A DNA stretch of 64,000 nucleotides from Mycobacterium sp. 1245805.9. GTDB lineage: Bacteria > Actinomycetota > Actinomycetes > Mycobacteriales > Mycobacteriaceae. This document shows positions 33,625 to 40,402 of the stretch, one piece after another. The number at the start of each line of letters is the position of its first letter. Position 1 is the first letter of the stretch. Under the pieces are notes generated by a model. That model had not been told where the DNA came from and did no database searches. It saw only the letters and a program-made list of their open reading frames with translations. A program made the translations under genes and the position numbers. The stretch is from positions 1 to 64,000 of the forward strand of contig NZ_LZKR01000162.1 in the NCBI RefSeq assembly GCF_001672915.1. Direction: 5' to 3'.

Positions 33625-33888
33625 TCAGTGGCCCGCGGTCGGGCCGGGGTAGGGCAGCAGCGCCATTTCGCGTGCGTTCTTGATCGCGGTGGCGACCTGC
33701 CGTTGTTGTTGGACGCTGAGACCCGTCACGCGACGGGAGCGGATCTTGCCCCGCTCCGAAATGAACACGCGCAGCGAGGCGGTGTCCTTGTAGTCGACCG
33801 CGCTGAGCCCAAGGCTGGTCAGAAGATTCCTCTTGGGCTTGACGGCGAGTTCGGCGGCACGACGGGTCCGCTGAGGTTTCTTAGCCAT
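33625..33888 (-). CDS. rpsR2: Alternative (cysteine-free) ribosomal protein S18
   Basis: 87 residues. The core (KPKRNLLTSLGLSAVDYKDTASLRVFISERGKIRSRRVTG) is that of bS18 but the zinc-ribbon cysteines are lacking. It corresponds to Rv2055c, one of four C- paralogues that replace zinc-containing versions when Zur is released. It follows rpsN2 at nine bases. Confidence 0.93.
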   Translation of the reverse strand: MAKKPQRTRRAAELAVKPKRNLLTSLGLSAVDYKDTASLRVFISERGKIRSRRVTGLSVQQQRQVATAIKNAREMALLPYPGPTAGH

Positions 33889-33897
33889 CTCGAGCCG

Positions 33898-34203
33898 TCA
33901 CCAACTCGCCTTGCGAACACCGGGCAACTGCCCGTTATGGGCCAATTGGCGGACGCGTACGCGCGACAGCCCGAACTTGCGCAGGTGCCCGCGTGGGCGC
34001 CCGTCGACGGCGTCGCGGTTGCGCAGCCGCACGGCACTGGCGTCGCACGGCTGGCGAACCAGCTCGCGTCGCGCGGCTTCCCGTTGCTCGCCGGTGCTCG
34101 ACGGGGAACGGATGATCTCTTTGAGTTCGGCACGCCGCTCGGCATAACGCGCCACGATGGCTCGCCGCTGCTCGTTCTTGACCACCTTCGATTTCTTGGC
34201 CAC
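33898..34203 (-). CDS. rpsN2: Alternative (zinc-independent, long form) ribosomal protein S14
   Basis: 101 residues, the long uS14 form without the CxxC-CxxC zinc motif of the 61-residue form. The C-terminal GHLRKFGLSRVRVRQLAHNGQLPGVRKASW is typical. GTG start at 34203 lies two bases after the rpmG stop. Corresponds to Rv2056c. Confidence 0.93.
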   Translation of the reverse strand: MAKKSKVVKNEQRRAIVARYAERRAELKEIIRSPSSTGEQREAARRELVRQPCDASAVRLRNRDAVDGRPRGHLRKFGLSRVRVRQLAHNGQLPGVRKASW

Positions 34204-34205
34204 GC

Positions 34206-34370
34206 TCAGCGCTCCTCGCGGAAGTCGACGTGGCGGCGGACCACCGGGTCGTACTTGCGCAGCACCAGCCGATCGGGGTCGTTGCGCCGGTTCTTGCGTG
34301 TGATGTAGGTGTAGCCGGTGCCCGCCGTGGAGCGCAGCTTGACGATCGGGCGGATTTCGTTGCGCGCCAT
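34206..34370 (-). CDS. rpmG1: Alternative (cysteine-free) ribosomal protein L33
   Basis: A 54-residue protein beginning MARNEIRPIVKLRSTAGTGY and ending RRHVDFREER, with no cysteine, so it is the zinc-independent bL33 form (Rv2057c type). Its ATG overlaps the rpmB stop by one base. The ORF is short but its identity is clear from the TYITRKNRRNDPDRLVLRKYDP core. Confidence 0.93.
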   Translation of the reverse strand: MARNEIRPIVKLRSTAGTGYTYITRKNRRNDPDRLVLRKYDPVVRRHVDFREER

Positions 34371-34606
34371 CAGATTCGCTGCCCTTCCCGGCGCAGCCTG
34401 GCCACCACGGCCTCGATGCCGTCGCGGTCGATTATCTTGATGCCCTTGGCGCTGACGCGCAGGCGGATACGGCGGTCCTCCGACGGCAGGTAATACGTCT
34501 TGAGCTGGATGTTGGGTGACCAGCGCCGACGAGTGCGGCGGTGCGAATGCGACACCGCGTTACCGAAACCCGGTGTGCGGCCGGTCACTTGGCAATGAGC
34601 GGACAC
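34370..34606 (-). CDS. rpmB2: Alternative ribosomal protein L28
   Basis: 78 residues from a GTG at 34606, preceded by AAGGGA. The protein begins MSAHCQVTGRTPGFGN and ends VVARLRREGQRI, almost identical to Rv2058c. Only one cysteine (C5) remains, so it cannot form the usual four-Cys zinc site. It is the first gene of the five-gene operon, directly behind a Zur-like box in the divergent promoter shared with the CobW-like gene. Confidence 0.93.
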   Translation of the reverse strand: MSAHCQVTGRTPGFGNAVSHSHRRTRRRWSPNIQLKTYYLPSEDRRIRLRVSAKGIKIIDRDGIEAVVARLRREGQRI

Positions 34607-34634
34607 TGTTCCCTTCCCGGCCAATCGACCTTAT

Positions 34635-34649
34635 TGAAAATCATTTTCG
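34635..34649 (-). promoter_or_regulatory. Zur-like box for the alternative ribosomal protein operon
   Basis: The 15-mer TGAAAATCATTTTCG differs from the ideal palindrome at one end only. It lies 29 bp before the rpmB2 start. Release of Zur at low zinc should switch on the operon, as established for the orthologous operon in M. tuberculosis. Confidence 0.85.
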
Positions 34650-34689
34650 ACAAGCCCCGCCGAACACGGTACCGTACGGGTAGCGCTAA

Positions 34690-34704
34690 TGAAAATGATT
34701 TTCA
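34690..34704 (+). promoter_or_regulatory. Perfect Zur box for the CobW-L31 operon
   Basis: TGAAAATGATTTTCA is a perfect 7-1-7 palindrome, nine bases before the ATG at 34714. Together with the box at 34635 it brackets a 107-bp divergent promoter, so each direction has its own operator. Confidence 0.88.
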
Positions 34705-34713
34705 AGAAGGGGA

Positions 34714-35916
34714 ATGATGCGGACGCCCGTCATCCTGGTCGCCGGTCAGGCCGGCACCGATCCGGTCGTGGGAGCGCTGCTGCGCGCACCCGGGACGCTG
34801 GTCGTGGAGCACCGTTTCGACGGTCATGTGGTGCGCCGGACGACGGCGATGGTGCAGCATCGGGTGTTGACGACGGCCGAGGCCGGGGTCGAACTCGCGC
34901 ACGGGTGCGTGTCCTGCACCATCCGCAACGACCTGCTGGTGCTCTTGCGTCAACTACACCGGCGCGACGACGTCGCGCGCGTCGTGGTGCACCTGGCGCC
35001 GTGGCTGGAACCCGAACCGATCTGCTTTGCCATCAACCATGTTCGGATCCGCGTGGCCCCCGGCTACGTCGACGGGCCGGCGGCCCTGGACGTGTCGATC
35101 GCGGCAGTGGTGAGCTGTGTCGATTCGTCGGCGTGGCTGGACGACGCGCTCGGCGACGCCGAACTCGACGACGGGCGCACCCGCGCCCAGGTGGTCGTCG
35201 GGCAGGCCGAGTTCGCCGACGTGGTCGTGCTCAACCGACCCGACCCGCAGGTGGCCGGCGCGCTGCGCCGTCTGTCGCCCCGCGCGCGCATTCAGGTGGG
35301 ACCGGACCACATCGAGCACGCCGTGAACGATCTGCCGCCCGACGCGAGGCGGGGCCGAAGCGATGATCCGCACGGCCCGCTGCTGGCCGGAGAGCCGCCT
35401 TTGGATCCCCGCGGCCGAATTACGTTGGTGGAGTTCAATTCCCGTCGCCCCTTTCACCCTCAGCGTCTGCACGCTTGTGTGGACCTGCTGCTCGACGGCG
35501 TGATCCGAACCCGCGGACGGCTCTGGCTGGCCAGCCAGCCCCAGCACGCGATGTGGTTGGAATCGGCCGGCGGCGGATTGCGGGTGAGCTCGGCCGGCAA
35601 ATGGCTTGCCGCCCTAACCCCCGCCGAGCTGGCCGGCATCGACCCCGAGCGACGGGCCTTCGCCGAGCTGAGATGGGACGACCGGCACGGTGACCGGCAC
35701 ACGGCGATGACCGTACTGGTATGCGGGGCCGAGCTTTCCGAGATTCTCGACGGCCTGCACGGCGCGCTGCTCACCGACGAGGAGTACCGCTCCCCGCGGG
35801 ACTGGGCCCACTACGACGACCCGTTCGGCCACTGGCACGAAGACCCCTGCGCAGCCCTGACGGAGGCCGTCGACGACACGGCTGCCCGGCATACCCAGGA
35901 CGGAGGCAGCCGATGA
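34714..35916 (+). CDS. CobW/COG0523-like protein with degenerate P-loop (Rv0106-like)
   Basis: 400 residues. By overall sequence this is Rv0106, a Zur-controlled relative of COG0523 GTPase metallochaperones. The metal motif HGCVSCTIRNDLLVLLRQLHRRD near 63-85 holds C65 and C68, and the C-terminal CobW_C domain is clear (RPFHPQRLHACVDLLLDGVIRTRGRLWLAS). But the site of the P-loop reads ILVAGQAGTDPVVGALL; the Gly-Lys-Thr/Ser of a working Walker A is absent. It may thus bind metal without GTP hydrolysis. ATG 34714 or 34717. It overlaps rpmE2 by ATGA. Confidence 0.88.
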   Translation: MMRTPVILVAGQAGTDPVVGALLRAPGTLVVEHRFDGHVVRRTTAMVQHRVLTTAEAGVELAHGCVSCTIRNDLLVLLRQLHRRDDVARVVVHLAPWLEPEPICFAINHVRIRVAPGYVDGPAALDVSIAAVVSCVDSSAWLDDALGDAELDDGRTRAQVVVGQAEFADVVVLNRPDPQVAGALRRLSPRARIQVGPDHIEHAVNDLPPDARRGRSDDPHGPLLAGEPPLDPRGRITLVEFNSRRPFHPQRLHACVDLLLDGVIRTRGRLWLASQPQHAMWLESAGGGLRVSSAGKWLAALTPAELAGIDPERRAFAELRWDDRHGDRHTAMTVLVCGAELSEILDGLHGALLTDEEYRSPRDWAHYDDPFGHWHEDPCAALTEAVDDTAARHTQDGGSR

Positions 35917-36179
35917 AGCCCGGCATCCACCCCGATTACCATCCCGTCGTATTCCAGGACGCCACCACCGGCGCAATGTTTTTGACCCGATCGACCCTCA
36001 CCAGCGCGCGCACCGTCGAGTGGGAAACGCCGCACGGAGTGCAGACGTACCCGCTTGTCGTCGTCGAAGTCACCTCCGATTCGCACCCGTTCTGGACCGG
36101 CGGGCGCCGCATCGTCGACACCGCGGGGCAGGTGGAGAAATTCCACCGCCGCTACGGCAGCGGGCGATCGTCCGTGTGA
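35913..36179 (+). CDS. rpmE2: Alternative (cysteine-free, type B) ribosomal protein L31
   Basis: 88 residues, MKPGIHPDYHPVVFQD at the start and VEKFHRRYGSG near the end, without the CxxC zinc motif of type A L31. It overlaps the CobW-like gene by four bases (ATGA), so both depend on the Zur box at 34690. Its last 28 bp overlap the 3' end of the convergent Fur-family gene. Confidence 0.93.
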   Translation: MKPGIHPDYHPVVFQDATTGAMFLTRSTLTSARTVEWETPHGVQTYPLVVVEVTSDSHPFWTGGRRIVDTAGQVEKFHRRYGSGRSSV

Positions 36180-36643
36180 AGCGGATGCGGTCGGCCGGCT
36201 GAGCGCTCGGATTCCGGGGCCGCTCGGCATTGCGGACATGTCCCGTAGAGATCGACGTAATGAGTGACGTCGGTGTAGTGGTGTTGGCGGCTCAGGCGGT
36301 CGGTGTGCTCTTCGATCTCGACCGGTATGAATGCCACGGCTTCGCCGCACCGCCGGCAGACCAGATAGTGCCGATGACCCGTCCCGGCGCGCAGACGGTA
36401 GAGGATCTCGCCGTCCTCGGCGCGCTGGGTCTCCGCGACGCCGTCGGCGGCAAGTGTGCGCAGAATGCGGTAGACGCTGGTCAGCCCGATCCGCAGCTGC
36501 CGGTTCTGGCGTACGTCCAGATAAAGTTGCTGGGCGCTGCGAAAGTTCTCCTGCTCCCGCAATACCTCCAACACGGCCCGTTGCTTGGCCGTAGAACGTC
36601 GCCGCCGGGGCTCGGCGGGCGACGTGGGATAGCCGTCAACCAT
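36152..36643 (-). CDS. Fur-family regulator of the Zur type, last gene of the Zn/Mn transporter operon
   Basis: 163 residues. The winged helix has RIGLTSVYRILRTLAADG (51-68), nearly the same recognition helix as mycobacterial Zur (FurB). The structural zinc site C96, C99, C136, C139 and the sensory region (H90, H92, H113, H121, H122) are present. A 25-residue extension follows the last CxxC. It overlaps the permease gene by eight bases (ATGGTTGA), so it is made with the importer it probably represses. The genome should also carry a standard zur outside this window, making this a second copy (inference). Confidence 0.88.
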   Translation of the reverse strand: MVDGYPTSPAEPRRRRSTAKQRAVLEVLREQENFRSAQQLYLDVRQNRQLRIGLTSVYRILRTLAADGVAETQRAEDGEILYRLRAGTGHRHYLVCRRCGEAVAFIPVEIEEHTDRLSRQHHYTDVTHYVDLYGTCPQCRAAPESERSAGRPHPLHTDDRPLP

Positions 36644-37562
36644 TCGAGATAGCGGGGGTCGGTCTCGGCGACGGGCCTATGGTCGGTGAGCCACCGCCCG
36701 ATTCATCAATTGCTTGGGCGGCAACACGTCGGCGGCGGTCGCTCGCCCAGACGATCGACCAGACGGCGCAGGCGATCGTCACGATCGGAAAACTCGGTGG
36801 CAGGTTGAACATGGCCGAGGCGGCCAAGCCGCACCACACCGCGCTGAGACTGATCACCGTCGAGGTGGCCATGGCCCTGACCGGGCGCGGCGTGAGCATG
36901 ATCGCAGTGGCGGCGGGAGTGACGACCAGCGCGAACAACAGAAGCGTGCCGACGGCCTGTACGGCCATCGCGACCGTCAGCCCGAGCAGCACCATGAAGA
37001 CCATCGAAAGCGCGCGCACGGGAACGCCTTTGGCTTCCGCGACAAGAGCGTTTACGGAGCTGAATAGCAGCGGCCGGTAGATAGCGGCGACGCTGAGCGC
37101 CAGCACCACCAGCAGGATCCCGAAGCTGATCAACTGAGCGCGGGAGATGGCGAGCAGGTTGCCGAACAAGACATTGGTCACCGTGCTGGAGCTCCTGGTG
37201 GCGAGCGAGTTGAAGAACAGACCCAAACCGGTCGCCGCTGCAAGAACCGTTCCGGTGACCACTTCGCGATCGGCGGACCGCTTGCCCAGCGCGCCGATCA
37301 CCAGAGCCCCGCCGACACAAAAGATGCCGAGGCCGACCACCACGGGCACACCCAGCAGAACCGCGCCGGTGGCGCCGGGAAATCCGATGTGCGCCAAGGC
37401 GTGGGCGGCGAACGCGGTCCGTCGCACCACGACAAAGTAGCCGATCAATCCTGCGGCCAGGGCGACGATGGTGCCGCCGATAAGGGCGTTGCCCATGAAC
37501 GCCGACGTCAGAATCGGCCACCAATTAGGTTGGTAGCCAAGGGCTTCGAGGTGTGAGCTCAC
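36636..37562 (-). CDS. znuB: Zinc/manganese ABC transporter permease
   Basis: 308 residues, eight to nine membrane helices, ABC-3 (ZnuB/MntB) family: GYFVVVRRTAFAAHALAHIGFPGATGAVLLG near 42 and VAEAKGVPVRALSMVFMVLLGLTVAMAVQAVGTLL. I chose GTG 37562, which overlaps the ATPase stop (GTGA). It sits between the ATPase and the Fur-family gene in a four-gene operon. Confidence 0.9.
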   Translation of the reverse strand: MSSHLEALGYQPNWWPILTSAFMGNALIGGTIVALAAGLIGYFVVVRRTAFAAHALAHIGFPGATGAVLLGVPVVVGLGIFCVGGALVIGALGKRSADREVVTGTVLAAATGLGLFFNSLATRSSSTVTNVLFGNLLAISRAQLISFGILLVVLALSVAAIYRPLLFSSVNALVAEAKGVPVRALSMVFMVLLGLTVAMAVQAVGTLLLFALVVTPAATAIMLTPRPVRAMATSTVISLSAVWCGLAASAMFNLPPSFPIVTIACAVWSIVWASDRRRRVAAQAIDESGGGSPTIGPSPRPTPAISNG

Positions 37563-38341
37563 AACGTGCTCCTCATGTACAGCTGCCCATGCAGCGTGTG
37601 CGCGACTTCGATGGGAGTCCCGTACAAGTGGGTCAGCAGCGCTTCGTCCACGACGTCGTGGATCGGTGCGTAATGCGGATGCCCGTCGAGCAGGTAGATC
37701 GCGCTGTCGAGGATGGGCAACAGCGGGTTGAGGTCGTGCGCGACCACGAGGATGGTCACGGCCAGTTCGGTGTGCAGCCGGGCCAGCAGCGCGATGATGT
37801 CGCGTTGACTGTGAAGATCCAGCGACGCCAGCGGTTCGTCGAGGATCAGCATCTGGGGGTGTGCCACCAAGGCCGCGGCGAGCGCGATGCGTTGGCGTTG
37901 CCCGCCGGAAAGTGTCGACAGCCGGCGCTCGACGATGTCCGTGGCCTCGACGGCGGCCAGAGCCCAATCGACTTGCCGGCGTTGGGCGGCGGTGCTGCGC
38001 CCAAACGCCCAGCGGCGCCCGGTGAGTCCGAGCAGCACCACATCGGCGGCGCGGACCGCCTCCCCCGAGCTCTCGGCATAGTGTTGCGGCACATAACCGA
38101 TGACGTCGTTGGCCTGCCCTGGGCGGTGGCCGAAGACCTCGATCCGTCCGGCGGCAGCCGGGACCAGACCGAGGACCATGTGCAACAGGGTCGTTTTGCC
38201 CGACCCGTTAGGCCCGATCACGGCGGCAATGCCACCGGCGGGCACGGTGAAGGTGCCGTGCGACCAGATGAGGCGTCTTCCGCGCACCGCGCTGACGTCG
38301 GCGAACACTAGCGCGGGCGCCGTGGCCGCAGACTCAGACAC
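37559..38341 (-). CDS. znuC: Zinc/manganese ABC transporter ATP-binding protein
   Basis: 260 residues. Walker A GPNGSGKTT at 43-51, signature LSTLSGGQRQRIALAAAL near 141, Walker B MLILDEPLASLDLHSQ near 163, and the switch histidine in VVAHDLNPL. GTG start at 38341 overlaps the binding-protein gene by eight bases. Energises metal import with the two flanking subunits. Confidence 0.93.
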   Translation of the reverse strand: MSESAATAPALVFADVSAVRGRRLIWSHGTFTVPAGGIAAVIGPNGSGKTTLLHMVLGLVPAAAGRIEVFGHRPGQANDVIGYVPQHYAESSGEAVRAADVVLLGLTGRRWAFGRSTAAQRRQVDWALAAVEATDIVERRLSTLSGGQRQRIALAAALVAHPQMLILDEPLASLDLHSQRDIIALLARLHTELAVTILVVAHDLNPLLPILDSAIYLLDGHPHYAPIHDVVDEALLTHLYGTPIEVAHTLHGQLYMRSTL

Positions 38342-39329
38342 TGAGACCCAGCGCCTTGCCTAAAGCGGCCAGCTGGTTGTACTGCCAGGCCTCAAACGAC
38401 GTCTGCCCGGGCGGCACGGTCTCGGTGACGTTGACGACGGGTACCCCGGCTCGTTCGGCGGCCGAACGGATCTGCTGCGGGATCGAACCCTCGGTCTGGG
38501 TGTTGTAGATCAGGACGTCGACACGTCGCGCGGCGAGCGCCGCGCGGAACGCGTCGATGTCCGCCGGTGACGGATCTGTCCCGTTGGCCGAGGCCCGCCG
38601 ATAACCTTCCGGGGTCTTGTTGACGAGGCCCAGGGCCTGCGCCTGATAGTCGAAGACCGTCTCCGTGGCCGCGTAGGCCTTGCCTCCCGCCGCGGCTTTG
38701 ATCTTGCCGATGAGGCCGGTGTATTGCGCGATGGCAGAAGCGAATTCGGTGCGGCGCCGGCCGAAGTAGTCGCCGGCTTGCGGATCGAGCTTGCTCAACT
38801 CGGCGCTCACGGCGTCGGCCACGGCGGCCACCGCCGACGGCAGGTACCACAAGTGTGGATTGGCGCCGTCCGGGGTCTTGGTGACGTCGGCGGCGCTCAC
38901 CACGCGGGCACCGGCGCCGGAGCTGGCGGCCAGCTTGGAGGCCCAGGCGTCGTAACCGTCGCCATTGACGACGACAAGTTTGGCGCCCGAGAAGGACTCC
39001 GCGTCCGCCGGCGATGGCTCGTAGTCGTGCGGGTCCACCGACGAGCTGGCCAGCACCGTTTTGACGGTCGCGCACGAGCCGCCAAGTTCGGAAACGATGT
39101 CGCCCCATTGATCCACGCTGACCACCACCGAGACCGGCGCGGTCGGGCAGGACGCCGCGGCGGTGCTGCCGGTGGCCGCCGGTGTGCTGGCGGCGCCCGA
39201 CGGCGATGGGGTTGCGGTCGGGTTCGTCGAACAGGCCGCGATAGTCAGTGTCAGTGCCGCGCCGGCGACCCATGTACGCAGGACGTACGGACGCACGACA
39301 CTCACAGGGGAAACGATAACCGTTTTCAT
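38334..39329 (-). CDS. znuA: Zinc/manganese ABC transporter substrate-binding lipoprotein
   Basis: 331 residues, lipoprotein (IAAC lipobox with C33). The cluster A-I fold is clear: VDPHDYEPSPADAESFSGAKLVVVNGDGYDAW near 99 and NPHLWYLPSAV near 158. Two metal histidines, H101 and H159, are conserved; at the usual third-ligand site the sequence is ATETVFDYQAQALGL, where most ZnuA/MntA have His before the Phe. There is no His-rich loop. The metal may thus be Mn, Zn or Fe; the neighbouring zinc genes argue for Zn. A Zur-like box overlaps the start codon at 39329, so a leaderless transcript or a later start is possible. Confidence 0.88.
   Translation of the reverse strand: MKTVIVSPVSVVRPYVLRTWVAGAALTLTIAACSTNPTATPSPSGAASTPAATGSTAAASCPTAPVSVVVSVDQWGDIVSELGGSCATVKTVLASSSVDPHDYEPSPADAESFSGAKLVVVNGDGYDAWASKLAASSGAGARVVSAADVTKTPDGANPHLWYLPSAVAAVADAVSAELSKLDPQAGDYFGRRRTEFASAIAQYTGLIGKIKAAAGGKAYAATETVFDYQAQALGLVNKTPEGYRRASANGTDPSPADIDAFRAALAARRVDVLIYNTQTEGSIPQQIRSAAERAGVPVVNVTETVPPGQTSFEAWQYNQLAALGKALGLSV
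39314..39328 (-). promoter_or_regulatory. Degenerate Zur-like box at the start of the ABC importer operon
   Basis: On the minus strand TGAAAACGGTTATCG matches 11 of 15 positions of the Zur palindrome. It begins within the znuA start codon and lies 54 bp before the divergent methyltransferase gene. The overlap with codons 1-5 makes chance similarity possible. Confidence 0.5.
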
Positions 39330-39381
39330 TAGTGTCGCGCGAGGGGCTGATCGGATTTCTTGGTCGCGTAGTGTCGGTTGG

Positions 39382-40287
39382 GTGCGTAGCGAAGGTGATA
39401 CCTGGGACATCACAACGAGTGTCGGTTCGACGGCGCTGTTCGTGGCGACCGCCCGAGCGCTGGAGGCGCAGAAGCCTGACCCGCTGGCCGTCGACCCGTA
39501 CGCCGAGCTGTTCTGCCGTGCGGTCGGCGGCAACGCGGCCGACGTCTTGGATGGAAAGGATCCCGACCATCCGCTGAAGTCCGAGGACTTCGGCGTGCAC
39601 TTCGTCAACTTCCAGGGCGCCCGCACCCGGTACTTCGACGAATACTTCCGCCGCGCCGCCGACGCGGGCGTGCGGCAGGTCGTCATCCTGGCCGCCGGGC
39701 TCGATTCCCGCGCCTACCGGCTGGACTGGCCGGGTGCCACGACGATCTTCGAGCTGGACCGCCCGCAGGTCCTGGACTTCAAGCGCGAGGTGCTCACCGC
39801 GCACCGCGCCCACCCGCGAGCCGAGCGTCGCGAGATCGCCGTCGACCTCCGGGACGACTGGCCGCAGGCCTTGCGGGACGGCGGTTTTGACCCGGCCAAG
39901 CCGTCCGCCTGGATCGCCGAGGGCCTGCTGATCTATCTGCCGGCCAGCGCGCAGGAGCAGCTGTTCACCGGCATCGACGGCCTGGCGGCACCCGGCAGCC
40001 ACGTCGCGGTCGAGGACGGCGCCCCGCTCGCGCCCGATGAGTTCGAGGCCGCGGTCGAGGAAGAGCGCGCCGCCGCCGCCGAGGGCGACCGACGCCTGTT
40101 CTTCCAGTTGGTCTACAACGAGCAGCACGCGCCGGCCACCGAGTGGTTCGGCGGGCGCGGCTGGAACGCCGTCGGCACCCCACTCGCCGATTACCTGCGA
40201 CAGGTCGGGCGGCCGGTGCCCGGCCCGGATACCGAAGCCGGGCCGATGATCGCCCGCAACACCCTGGTCAGCGCGGTCAAGGACTGA
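39382..40287 (+). CDS. SAM-dependent methyltransferase (TIGR00027 / Rv0281-like)
   Basis: 301 residues of the leucine carboxyl methyltransferase-related family common in mycobacteria. The SAM-binding region is VVILAAGLDSRAYRLDWP near 96-113, with FELDRPQVLDFK and PSAWIAEGLLIYLPASAQEQLF following. The GTG at 39382 gives the family start (MRSEGDTWDITTSVGSTAL). In M. tuberculosis Rv0281 lies directly before eccA3; here a PPE gene lies in between, so the order differs. Substrate unknown, probably lipid-related. Confidence 0.88.
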   Translation: MRSEGDTWDITTSVGSTALFVATARALEAQKPDPLAVDPYAELFCRAVGGNAADVLDGKDPDHPLKSEDFGVHFVNFQGARTRYFDEYFRRAADAGVRQVVILAAGLDSRAYRLDWPGATTIFELDRPQVLDFKREVLTAHRAHPRAERREIAVDLRDDWPQALRDGGFDPAKPSAWIAEGLLIYLPASAQEQLFTGIDGLAAPGSHVAVEDGAPLAPDEFEAAVEEERAAAAEGDRRLFFQLVYNEQHAPATEWFGGRGWNAVGTPLADYLRQVGRPVPGPDTEAGPMIARNTLVSAVKD

Positions 40288-40402
40288 CCGAAACCGGACG
40301 GGAACTTTCCCGCGCCAGTTAGCGACTACTCCTTCGGGCTCACGACGCCGCCCATCAGCCCGGGCGCCGCCAGGTCCAGCCCGATCGTTGAGGAGTCGCA
40401 GC

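Noticed and set aside
34689..35366. Frame starting MKMIFKKGND over the CobW-like gene
   Set aside because: Its first codons are the Zur box itself and the rest is an out-of-frame reading of the CobW-like gene.
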